From: an uncultured Mucilaginibacter sp.
GTDB taxonomy: Bacteria > Bacteroidota > Bacteroidia > Sphingobacteriales > Sphingobacteriaceae
DNA: 64,000 nucleotides
Assembly (NCBI GenBank): GCA_903863845.1
Contig: CAIPDP010000075.1
Coordinates: 1-64,000, forward strand
Direction of reading: 5' to 3'
Shown here: positions 54,810 to 64,000 of the stretch, piece after piece
Numbering within the stretch: position 1 is the stretch's first letter
How the letters are laid out: each line of letters begins with the position of its first letter
Made by a program: the position numbers and the translations under genes
Notes under the pieces: model-generated
Told to the model about the DNA's origin: nothing
The model's database searches: none
Seen by the model: only the letters and a program-made list of their open reading frames with translations

Positions 54810-55148
54810 ATGATTGTCGAGAATACACAAACCCAAATGAGGAAAGGTGTTTTGGAATATTGCATCCTTTCCATTATAGCAAAAGGCGAGATCTATGCTT
54901 CAGATATAATTGCTGAATTGAAGACCGCCCAATTGCTTGTGGTTGAGGGGACTCTGTACCCTCTTTTAACCCGTTTAAAAAACAATGGACTCCTTAGTTA
55001 TAACTGGGTCGAGTCTACGTCGGGGCCACCAAGAAAATATTATGTCCTTTCTGATGAAGGGAAAAAAGTTTTAGAACAACTAGACAAAACGTGGCAGGAA
55101 CTGGCTTATGCTGTTAAAACCTCCATCGGCGACCGGAAAGTTAAATAA
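54810..55148 (+). CDS. PadR-family transcriptional regulator
   Basis: MRKGVLEYCILSIIAKGEIYASDIIAELKTAQLLVVEGTLYPLLTRLKNNGLLSYNW...GPPRKYYVLSDEGKKVL. Confidence 0.95.
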   Translation: MIVENTQTQMRKGVLEYCILSIIAKGEIYASDIIAELKTAQLLVVEGTLYPLLTRLKNNGLLSYNWVESTSGPPRKYYVLSDEGKKVLEQLDKTWQELAYAVKTSIGDRKVK

Positions 55149-55168
55149 CCAGTTAAAAAAGAAAGATC

Positions 55169-56830
55169 ATGAACAAAACAATTATCATCAATATAAACGG
55201 CATCGTATTTCACATTGAAGAAGATGCTTACGAAATACTAAAGAATTACATGACGGATGTAAAGCGTCATTTTTTGAACTCGGCCGATAGCCTGGAGATC
55301 ACTACCGATATCGAAAACCGCATAGCTGAAATGTTTAACGAACTGCTGGCGCATGAAGGCAAACAGGTGATCGTTGAGCAGGATGTAAACACGGTGATCA
55401 GCCAAATGGGAACTGTAGCCGATTTTGAAAAATCAGAACAGGAAACCGAACCTAACTTTTCTGATACCTATAATAACAACAATAATTCTCGCAGATTATT
55501 CCGCGACCCCGATGATCACCTGGTTGCAGGTGTTGCGGCTGGTATCGCCAATTATTTCGATATACAGGTAGCCTGGATAAGGCTGGCGTTTGCCCTCACC
55601 ATATTAGCCGGGGGTATGGGCTTTCTACTCTATATCATATTATGGATCGTTGTTCCAAAAGCTGTGACCCGTGCCGATAAGATGGCCATGAAAGGTGAAA
55701 AACTCAACCTCGAAGGTTTCAAACGCAATTTCGAACAGGAATTAGGCAGCGTGCACCAGAATTTCTCGGATTTTAAAAACAAGGCCCGCCCATTCGTATA
55801 TAAAGCACGCGATTTTTCAGGTGACCTTGCCCATCATTTAGGTAACTTCATCAAAGGCTTTGCCAATGTATTTATCAAGTTCATAGGTGTACTGATACTA
55901 CTGGCTTGTTTCGGGTTCCTCGTTTTCTTTATAGTTGCGTTTATTGCATTTATCAGCGTTGGCCATTTTATTCCTTTTCCAGTACCCGCGGAGATACTGC
56001 GACACCATAATCCTAATACTATTTTTATTTCAGCATTTCTGGCTGCTATCATCCCTTTGATCAGTATCATCATGCTGGTATTAAAAGGGATATTTAGGGT
56101 AGGCAGTGTCAACCGTTCGACCGGTACTACTGTATTAGCGATATGGTTGTGCGCAATCGGTGTATTTGTATTTCAGGTGATAGGTATCGTATCTGAATTT
56201 CGTTCACATGCCAGTGTTGTTGAATCGATCGCACTAAAACCTACCAAAAACAATACCTATTATATAAAGCTGAATGAACTGAAATATTTTACTGCCGGCG
56301 ACAGCGCCAGGCTCGACATCAAAAACCTTTCACCCAACATCAAGATCACCGATGATGACGACAATGATTTCGAAAGCTTTAACCACCGGAATATTCACCT
56401 CGATATAGAAGCCAGTGATTCCAACCAACCATCGTTGACAGAATCCTACCGTGCAAGAGGTCCGTTTTACGAAGCCGCCCTTGCCAACGCCCGCGATATC
56501 AAATACCAGTTTACGCAACAGGACACGGTGTTGAAGTTCGACCAACGCTATTATGGCAAAACTGATGAACCCTGGCATGATGAAGAAGTGTATCTGACAC
56601 TAAAACTACCTAAGAATGCAAAAGTAGTGGTCGATCACGAGGTGGGACGCTTCGTCGACTTCAACATCGGAGAATGTAACGAGGTAAATAAAAAGGATTA
56701 TAACAAAGTGACAGACGCTACATTCGTCATCACTGATAATGGTTTGCAATGCAAGGTTGATACACTGGTAACAGATACCATTATCAGAAAACATTTGCCA
56801 ATAGACAGCACAAAGATCAAAGTAAAATAA
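55169..56830 (+). CDS. PspC-domain membrane protein
   Basis: RRLFRDPDDHLVAGVAAGIANYFDIQVAWIRLAFALTILAGGMGFLLYIILWIVVPKA. Confidence 0.93.
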   Translation: MNKTIIININGIVFHIEEDAYEILKNYMTDVKRHFLNSADSLEITTDIENRIAEMFNELLAHEGKQVIVEQDVNTVISQMGTVADFEKSEQETEPNFSDTYNNNNNSRRLFRDPDDHLVAGVAAGIANYFDIQVAWIRLAFALTILAGGMGFLLYIILWIVVPKAVTRADKMAMKGEKLNLEGFKRNFEQELGSVHQNFSDFKNKARPFVYKARDFSGDLAHHLGNFIKGFANVFIKFIGVLILLACFGFLVFFIVAFIAFISVGHFIPFPVPAEILRHHNPNTIFISAFLAAIIPLISIIMLVLKGIFRVGSVNRSTGTTVLAIWLCAIGVFVFQVIGIVSEFRSHASVVESIALKPTKNNTYYIKLNELKYFTAGDSARLDIKNLSPNIKITDDDDNDFESFNHRNIHLDIEASDSNQPSLTESYRARGPFYEAALANARDIKYQFTQQDTVLKFDQRYYGKTDEPWHDEEVYLTLKLPKNAKVVVDHEVGRFVDFNIGECNEVNKKDYNKVTDATFVITDNGLQCKVDTLVTDTIIRKHLPIDSTKIKVK

Positions 56831-56848
56831 TACGTCTGAATTTCATCT

Positions 56849-57142
56849 ATGAACACCACAACGATGAAAATGCCATCATCTTACATAAGCCTGCTTGTTT
56901 GCGGGCTTATGTTAATATTTTATGTAAACAATAGCAGACCAATTCACCTGCAAAAACCGGTATTAAGCCTGCAACCGACTAAAATACTTAAACCCCTTGC
57001 CTCAAGGATATTGCATCCAATTCCATCTAACCCCGACAATAATAATGGCGCCCACCGCTTGCCCATTCAAAACAGTCACGCCTTTTCTGTTTTTCAGTTA
57101 ATGATATCACATTTCGCTCCGGTAATAAAACTGACCCAATAA
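56849..57142 (+). CDS. Small exported hypothetical protein
   Basis: 97-aa ORF with N-terminal hydrophobic segment 19 nt after the PspC gene. Confidence 0.4.
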   Translation: MNTTTMKMPSSYISLLVCGLMLIFYVNNSRPIHLQKPVLSLQPTKILKPLASRILHPIPSNPDNNNGAHRLPIQNSHAFSVFQLMISHFAPVIKLTQ

Positions 57143-57480
57143 TATTCACCGACAAAAAACTGCCCTTTACCTACTTAATGCTCCCATTGAACGGAAAAAC
57201 CCCCTTTTTCTGTAACCATCGGATCGAATAAACCATCTTATGTTCAGAATAACGACAGCAAATGGGCGATAATACGCCCCCTTAAAAGGCTGCTGTCTTG
57301 CCAACAAAAAGAAAATAATGATCAATAAGATCGGAATCAGAGGAGACAATTAACTATCGAAAAAACAACAACGCTAATAGGTTCAGGGCCAACGACCCGG
57401 AGCAAAAATTTATCAAAAAACTAAAAGGGACAAGATTCCCTATGACGACCAATTGCTTGAATATTACAGAAAACAACTCA

Positions 57481-59930
57481 ATGAAATCTATTATAAAATC
57501 AATTTACCTGACGCTGTTTGGCCTTATTATGATTCATGCGGCAAGTTTTGCCCAAACCGCAAATCCTTCAGGACATATTTCCGGTAGCCTGTTGGATGAA
57601 CAGGCTAAACCTATGCCATTTGCATCGATCAGCCTGCTTAACGCAGCAGATTCGAGCCAGGTTAAAGGAACCATCAGTAATGATGCCGGTGTATATAGTT
57701 TCGATCATGTCAAAACGGGCATTACCTGGTGAGTATTAGCATCGTGGGCTATCAGAAAACGAAAAGCAAACCTTTTAATATCGATCAAAACACCCTGTCA
57801 ATTACCCTGCCCGTAGTAAACCTGCAACCGTCAAGTCAAAACCTGAAGACCGTAAGCGTGGTTGCCACAAAAGCCTTGGTTGAGCAAAAAACCGACCGTG
57901 TAGTGGTCAATGTAGCCGGTAGTGTATTAGCCGCTGGCAATTCGGCTATGGATATCCTTGCACGTGCGCCGGGCGTAAGCGTTGACAAAGACGATAATAT
58001 AAGTTTAAAAGGCAAGCAAGGTGTTACCGTGATGATCAATGATAAACTCACCTATCTTACAGCCGCACAACTGGCAACCTTACTTAGGTCGACTGACGGC
58101 AATACGATCCAAACGATCGAATTGATATCAAATCCTTCGGCAAAATATGATGCAGCCGGAAATTCGGGCATCATCAATATCAAGCTAAAAAAGAATAAAC
58201 AAAGCGGCACCAACGGTAGCCTGACTGCAGGAACCGGTTACGGCGCTTTTTGGAAAGATAATGAGACTTTGCAATTGAACCATAAAGACGGAAACCTTAA
58301 CGTTTTTGGAACATTTAGTCATAATGATAACCAGCGTATCCAAAATATTGGTCTCGAGCGTATCATTACTGATAACACGGGCGCAACTACTTATTTCAGG
58401 CAAACCAGCCCGCTGACTGAACAGGATCACAACAACAGTTACCGCCTTGGCGCCGACTACGACCTTTCATCAACAAACACCATCGGGTTTGTTGTCAATG
58501 GCTATTTCAATGGGGAAAATGATGGCATCAATGACAATACCTATATCGGGCCCAATTTTACTCAGGCGGATTCGACATTACGTACAGTATCAAGCATGCA
58601 TCAGACCTATAATAATTTTGCAATTAACCTGAACGATAGCTATAAAATAGATACCGCAGGTCAGGAACTAAGCGCCGACTTTGATTATTCGAAGTTCAGA
58701 AATAATTCGCTATCTCAATATGTCACCGATTATTTTCTGGCAAACGGTACGATGCAACATCCCGAATCGTTTTTGGGCAACCTGACGCCATCAGTAATCG
58801 ATATCCATACCGCCAAGGCCGACTATACCAAACCCATCAATAAATCATTAAAGCTGGAAGCCGGTTTAAAGTTTAGCGATGTGAAAACCGACAATAATTT
58901 AACAGAAAAAACAGTAATAAGCGACCCCTATATGAGTACTAATCATTTTGTTTATGACGAAATGATCGATGCAGGTTATTTAAATTTAAACAAAGATCTC
59001 AAAGGATATTCACTGCAGGCAGGTTTGCGCGCCGAATATACGAGCTCGACTGCAACAGGCGATTCAGCAAATGTAATGTCCAATATACCCAGGCATTACC
59101 TCAACCTGTTTCCCAGTGTTTTTATCAACCATGCCATCAACGATAAAAACGAGATCAATTTTTCTTACAGCCGCCGTATCGACAGGCCGCAATATGATAA
59201 CCTGAATCCTTTTGTATTTCATCTGGATCCCTATACTTACCAGAAAGGGAACCCTTACCTACGGCCGCAGTACACCAATAATTTTGAGCTTAACTATACC
59301 TACAATAAAAGTATAACCCTGTCGCTCGGCTTCAGCCGCACCACCGATGTGATAACCGAAGTACCGGGCACCGATCCGGCCACTAAAGTATCTTTCATTA
59401 CCCAGGATAATTTACAGGTTCAGAATGCCTATAATTTTAACTTGTATGCTCCATATACGATCACCAAATGGTGGGAAGGCAATATCAATGCGACTGCATT
59501 TTATCTCGGATTTAAATCAAATAACCTGGAAGGCGGAAACCTTGATAGGGGTCAGTTTGCTTATAACCTCAGGGCCACCCAAACAATTACACCCGTGAAA
59601 GGCTACAAGCTGGAAATCACCAGTTATTACCAGTCTGACTTAACCTATGGCTTATACGATGTTAAACCAAGGTATGCAACGGATGCTGGGTTCAGTCATA
59701 CTTTCGCCAAAAAACTAAATATTAAACTTGCGATGAGTGATATATTTAACTCCCTGACCAATAATGTAAACAGCAATTACGAGAGCACGGTGTTATTTAT
59801 TACCCAAAAACGCGAATCACGTATCACCAGGTTAACACTCACTTATAATTTTGGCAACACTAAAATAAAAGCCCGCCAACACGAAAGTGGTGCCGATGAC
59901 TTAAAGGGAAGGGTGAAGGGGAATAACTAA
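57481..59930 (+). pseudogene. TonB-dependent receptor (outer membrane beta-barrel family), frameshifted near codon 82
   Basis: MKSIIKSIYLTLFGLIMIHAASFAQ...GVYSFDHVKTGI|TW* overlaps the second ORF MSISIVGYQKTKSKPF...; adding one T at 57723/57724 restores GIYLVSISIVGYQKTKSKPF. Confidence 0.85.
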
Positions 59931-59937
59931 TTTGGTT

Positions 59938-60042
59938 ATTGGGTATTAGGTATCGGATATTAGGCCATATCAATTGATGTATAAAAGTTATTCCAACGAA
60001 CAGAAAATAACTGATACCAAATACCTGATAACGAATACCTGA
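59938..60042. repeat. Convergent GGTATTAGGTAT-type repeat arms
   Basis: TTGGGTATTAGGTATCGGATATTAGG (59938-59964) and reverse-oriented CTGATACCAAATACCTGATAACGAATACCTGA (60011-60042). Confidence 0.7.
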
Positions 60043-60047
60043 TCGCC

Positions 60048-62549
60048 CTAATTGCCCACCCTGAAAACCGCATTACCAAACAATAGTTTACCATTCTCCC
60101 AAAAACTACGGAATAGCGGATCGTCTGTTAAGTATACTATTGAACCATTGCCCCAATTTTGTACACCAAACAGGAGACCGTCCCTGATCTTTTCTGTGGC
60201 TTTTTGTCCTACGAAACCTGCTACATAGGCGTTCTTTTTGATAACACCTACGTTCCAGCCTTCTTCACCGAAATATTTGTATAGCACATCATTCAGCTTC
60301 AGCGTAAAATAAAACTTATCAAGGCCATAACCCAAGGGATGGGTATTATCCATATCTACCTTAAAAATTGAACCCGGTACATTAGAACGTATCGCATCGC
60401 GGTCGCGGTTGCCATAGTTTTTAAGCAGCTCAGCATTATTCTTCGCAGTATCACTTTTATCCTCGTGCAGGTTTTTAATGGCAAAACCATTTTTACCTAC
60501 CAGATGCGAAATGGCATTTTCCATTAATATCAGCTTTCCGCCCTCGTGCACCCAGCGTTGTAATTTATCTGCCGGGATATCCTCATAATATCCGTCGGGG
60601 AAAATAACCACATCAAAATTAGAAAAGTTCAAACGATCCAAATCCTTATAAGGCACCATCGTCACCGGGTAACGAATCTCTTGATCGAAATAATACCAAA
60701 CCTCACCCATTCCATTTGACGAGGTTCCCTCGCCCGAAACCAACAATATCTTTGGCTTATGAATAGGTCTCACGGAATTAGAGCCCAGATCGGGTCCTTT
60801 TTCAACGAATCCCGAATTTAAAATGGTCAATTCACGATCAGCGTCTTTAGCAGCCTGTTGAACAACCTGATCAAAATCCTCGCGGGCATTCCCGGCTCGG
60901 GCTATAATCAGCGACCCCGCTGCAAATTGTTTGCCTGCTGCCTCGAATGGATTCTCGTTAAAACGTACCCTGATATTTTTTTTCAACAGAGCAGCCAAAA
61001 ATTTGACATCGAAGCTTGATTGCCATGCGCATACATAGGCATAAGACGGGGTATTGTTGCCAATCACTGGTGTTGTCGATTCATGCAATGAAGGGTGAAT
61101 TGGCTTGATCGCGTCCTTTAAACCGAAGGCTTTCAAGCCATAGGCGTATGGCAACGACCAGGCGGTGATATCGTAGGTATTGGAATCGGCCACAAAGGTT
61201 TTCGGTTCAAGCAATACATGTAATAAAACGGCTTTAGGTTGATAAGCACTGATCACCAGGTCTTTTTCATCAATATCAACAGCAGTTGTCTTTTGATCGA
61301 TGTAGCTATAACCCGAGCTTTTTGCATTAACACCAAATCCGTATTGAATTGCGTTTCGCTGCAGCAACGCGGTCAGTAATTTAATTTTATCGCTATTATC
61401 ATTCTTTATCAGGTAGGTCTTAAACTCACCCGGCGGATTGGTACGACCCTCATTAAAATATTTCCTGAAGCCATCCAATAGTTTATTTGCATTATTTGAT
61501 GCGGTTTCCACCGTACTCAAGCTGTTGGAGAGATGGTGTGCTATCCGGTCAGCGAGCGTAAGCGTATCGCCGTTTGAAGTAATAACCGCCAGTCCTGCAC
61601 CTATGCCACCCTGCTCGTAGGTCATGCCGATCGATCCATTGTAAATAGGATAGGTATCACCATAGGAAGGGTAGAGCAGGTCATATTCTTCTTTGGTATA
61701 ATACAACCAGCCATGCTGGTCGAAATATTTTGCGTTGTTTTTTCCGATAATGGTTTGAAATTCTTTTTGCCAACTGGTAATATCCCGGTGAAAAGGTTCT
61801 GCTGCCGGAGCAAAGTAATAGGGTGTATTGTAACCCTGTTCGTGAAAATCAACGTGCACTTCGGGCTGCCATTGGTTAAAAAGCGCTACCCTTGCTCTGG
61901 TCTCTTTTTGGGTTTGCCAGGCCCAATCGCGGTTCAGATCAAAATAATAATGATTGGTCCTGCCGCCTGGCCAGTTTTCCCTGTGTTCACTTGCAACCGG
62001 GTCGGGATTGGGTACCGTGCCAGATGCAGAGCGATAAAAATTAACGTAACGCTCGCGACCGTCAGGATTCAGACAGGGGTCTATCACAACCAGGGTATTT
62101 TTTAGCCAGTTTTTGCTTTGTTCATTAGTCGGGTCAGCCAGGTCAAATAGCGCCTGCATCGATGCTTCACTCGAGCTTGGTTCATTACCATGTACGTTAT
62201 AACTCAACCAAACGATGACAGGTGCATTTTTCAGCTCAACATGATCATCACCCTGGCCAGTTAGCGATAAATTATAATGACGGATATCTTCCAGGCGGTT
62301 GATGTTTTCATCAGAACCAATAAAAACCACCAACAAGGGACGCCCTTCGTTGGTGGTACCATATTGCAGTAACCTTACATTTTTCGAAGCATTGGCTACA
62401 TACCTGAAATAATCAACGACACGGGCGTGCGAAGTAAACTGTGTACCGAGTTTATACCCCAAAAAATCGGAAGGCGATTGTATCTGCTGCGCGAACGAGA
62501 CGCGTGTACAAAACACAAACAATAATGCGAATAGAAGCTTTTTATACAT
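60048..62549 (-). CDS. M14-family zinc metallocarboxypeptidase
   Basis: Signal peptide; VWLSYNVHGNEPSSSEA (HxxE-type), DPCLNPDGRERYVNFYR, HVDFHEQGYNTPYYF. Confidence 0.93.
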   Translation of the reverse strand: MYKKLLFALLFVFCTRVSFAQQIQSPSDFLGYKLGTQFTSHARVVDYFRYVANASKNVRLLQYGTTNEGRPLLVVFIGSDENINRLEDIRHYNLSLTGQGDDHVELKNAPVIVWLSYNVHGNEPSSSEASMQALFDLADPTNEQSKNWLKNTLVVIDPCLNPDGRERYVNFYRSASGTVPNPDPVASEHRENWPGGRTNHYYFDLNRDWAWQTQKETRARVALFNQWQPEVHVDFHEQGYNTPYYFAPAAEPFHRDITSWQKEFQTIIGKNNAKYFDQHGWLYYTKEEYDLLYPSYGDTYPIYNGSIGMTYEQGGIGAGLAVITSNGDTLTLADRIAHHLSNSLSTVETASNNANKLLDGFRKYFNEGRTNPPGEFKTYLIKNDNSDKIKLLTALLQRNAIQYGFGVNAKSSGYSYIDQKTTAVDIDEKDLVISAYQPKAVLLHVLLEPKTFVADSNTYDITAWSLPYAYGLKAFGLKDAIKPIHPSLHESTTPVIGNNTPSYAYVCAWQSSFDVKFLAALLKKNIRVRFNENPFEAAGKQFAAGSLIIARAGNAREDFDQVVQQAAKDADRELTILNSGFVEKGPDLGSNSVRPIHKPKILLVSGEGTSSNGMGEVWYYFDQEIRYPVTMVPYKDLDRLNFSNFDVVIFPDGYYEDIPADKLQRWVHEGGKLILMENAISHLVGKNGFAIKNLHEDKSDTAKNNAELLKNYGNRDRDAIRSNVPGSIFKVDMDNTHPLGYGLDKFYFTLKLNDVLYKYFGEEGWNVGVIKKNAYVAGFVGQKATEKIRDGLLFGVQNWGNGSIVYLTDDPLFRSFWENGKLLFGNAVFRVGN

Positions 62550-62697
62550 AGTGCAGGACTAAGCTAAAGAATATTTTTTTAAAGCTATGCAACTTAACAT
62601 TGGTGCTTCTTTACACACTGCTAAAAATTTTATTTTTTTGATCGGCTATACTAAATTTTGCTAAAAATATGCACATTTGTATACCTAAACTTTAGCC

Positions 62698-64000
62698 ATG
62701 ACTGCATTACAAGCACTCCAAAAATATTTTGGATACAATGCCTTTCGCGACACGCAAGCTGAAATTATTGATCAGGTATTAAACGGAAAAGACGTTCTGG
62801 TTTTAATGCCTACCGGTGGAGGCAAATCGCTTTGCTACCAACTGCCTGCAGTGTTATTGAACGGCTTAACTATCGTTATCTCCCCGCTTATTGCCCTGAT
62901 GAAGGACCAGGTAGACAGTTTAAACCTGACCGGCATACCAGCTGCATTTTTAAACTCGTCACAGTCCGACGCCGAACAGGCTGCCATCACCCAAAAACTT
63001 AAAAACAATAAGATCAAACTGTTGTACCTGGCGCCTGAACGGATCTTCCGATCGGGCAGTACGCTGATCAATTTTTTACGATCATTGCCGGTATCCCTCA
63101 TCGCGATCGATGAAGCGCATTGTATATCCCAGTGGGGGCATGATTTCAGACCCGAATATCTGATGCTTGCAGGCCTGAAACGGGAGTTTCCCAGGACCCC
63201 GGTGATCGCCCTGACGGCAACGGCCGACAAATTGACGCAGAAAGATATCCTGGAAAAGCTGGAGTTCGATCATCCGGCACAATTTGTATCCTCGTTTAAC
63301 CGCGCCAATATCACCTACCGGGTGGTACCAAGAAAAAACAGTTTCGTACAATTGCTGGCCTTCCTGGAGAAACGCAAAGACGAATCGGGCATTATTTACT
63401 GTCTCTCGCGAAAAGCAACAGAGGGACTGGCCGAACAACTGCAAAATGCGGGTTATGCCGCCCGGGCCTACCACGCAGGTCTGGATAACGCGGATAAAAT
63501 TCGCAACCAGGAAGCTTTTTTGCGCGATGAGGTAAAGATCATTGTCGCAACCATCGCTTTTGGAATGGGTATCAATAAGTCAAACGTTCGTTATGTGGTG
63601 CATGCCCATCTGCCTAAAAATATCGAGGGTTATTACCAGGAAACCGGACGCGCCGGTCGCGATGGTCTGCCTTCTGATGCACTGTTGCTCTACGCTGCCA
63701 GCGATGGTTTCAAACTAAAGGAGTTTGCCAAAGTGGAGGGTAATGAAGAACAAAGTGCCATTATGCTGAAAAAGCTGGATGATATGGTGCAATTCGCACA
63801 ACTGCAAACCTGCCGCAGGCAATATTTGATGCAGTATTTCAACGAAACCTTCCCCGATAATTGTGGTTCATGTGATATCTGCCTCAGTGAGGTCAAAAAA
63901 TTTGATGGAACCCTCATCGCACAAATGGCACTTTCGGCAGTATCTCGGCTAAAAGAACGCTTCGGCAGCAACTATGTGATCGATTTCCTGAGAGGATCAA
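62698..64000 (+). CDS. recQ: ATP-dependent DNA helicase RecQ, truncated by the window end (missing from the ORF track)
   Basis: MTALQALQKYFGYNAFRDTQAEIIDQVLNGKDVLVLMPTGGGKSLCYQLPA; IAIDEAHCISQWGHDFRPEY; GFGMGINKSNVRYVVHAHLPKNIEGYYQETGRAGRDG; zinc-binding Cys set CRRQYLMQYFNETFPDNCGSCDIC. Confidence 0.97.
   Translation, partial: MTALQALQKYFGYNAFRDTQAEIIDQVLNGKDVLVLMPTGGGKSLCYQLPAVLLNGLTIVISPLIALMKDQVDSLNLTGIPAAFLNSSQSDAEQAAITQKLKNNKIKLLYLAPERIFRSGSTLINFLRSLPVSLIAIDEAHCISQWGHDFRPEYLMLAGLKREFPRTPVIALTATADKLTQKDILEKLEFDHPAQFVSSFNRANITYRVVPRKNSFVQLLAFLEKRKDESGIIYCLSRKATEGLAEQLQNAGYAARAYHAGLDNADKIRNQEAFLRDEVKIIVATIAFGMGINKSNVRYVVHAHLPKNIEGYYQETGRAGRDGLPSDALLLYAASDGFKLKEFAKVEGNEEQSAIMLKKLDDMVQFAQLQTCRRQYLMQYFNETFPDNCGSCDICLSEVKKFDGTLIAQMALSAVSRLKERFGSNYVIDFLRGS

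Noticed and set aside
1-64000. CRISPR arrays
   Set aside because: No regularly spaced direct repeats of 25-40 bp with unique spacers; the repeats seen are palindromic dispersed elements

Overview
64 kb of chromosome from a Bacteroidota bacterium. TonB/SusCD systems, a TAnnTTTG-type promoter and the codon usage suggest a Sphingobacteriaceae/Mucilaginibacter-like organism; this placement is inference. Main contents: (i) a secreted GH5-like hydrolase, a cupin and a VIT-family transporter; (ii) a cholesterol-dependent-cytolysin (CDC)-family pore-forming protein lacking the canonical undecapeptide, next to a small secreted protein and a histidine kinase/response regulator pair; (iii) a ~18 kb locus (about 11.8-29.7 kb) that reads like a phosphonate/organophosphate utilisation system: phosphonatase-like HAD, secreted Ntn-hydrolase-like protein, YncE/phosphoesterase fusion, phosphonate-type hexapeptide transferase, amidohydrolase, PTP-like phosphatase, SusC/SusD pair, DUF5690-like transporter, zinc-binding dehydrogenase and divergent RpiA; (iv) acyltransferase, fatty acid hydroxylase, inositol oxygenase and aminotransferase genes with dense intergenic palindromic repeats; (v) a 5.3 kb island bounded by an intact tRNA-Arg(CCT) and an exact 52-nt copy of its 3' part, with arm-site-like repeats at both ends, carrying a divergent pair of LamG proteins and a UDG-like protein but no integrase; (vi) metG, LD-carboxypeptidase, DoxX, a second SusC/SusD/DUF1735-like operon, PadR-PspC, a TonB receptor broken by an apparent 1-nt deletion, an M14 peptidase, and recQ running off the window end. 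All family calls are from reading the translations by eye; no searches were run.
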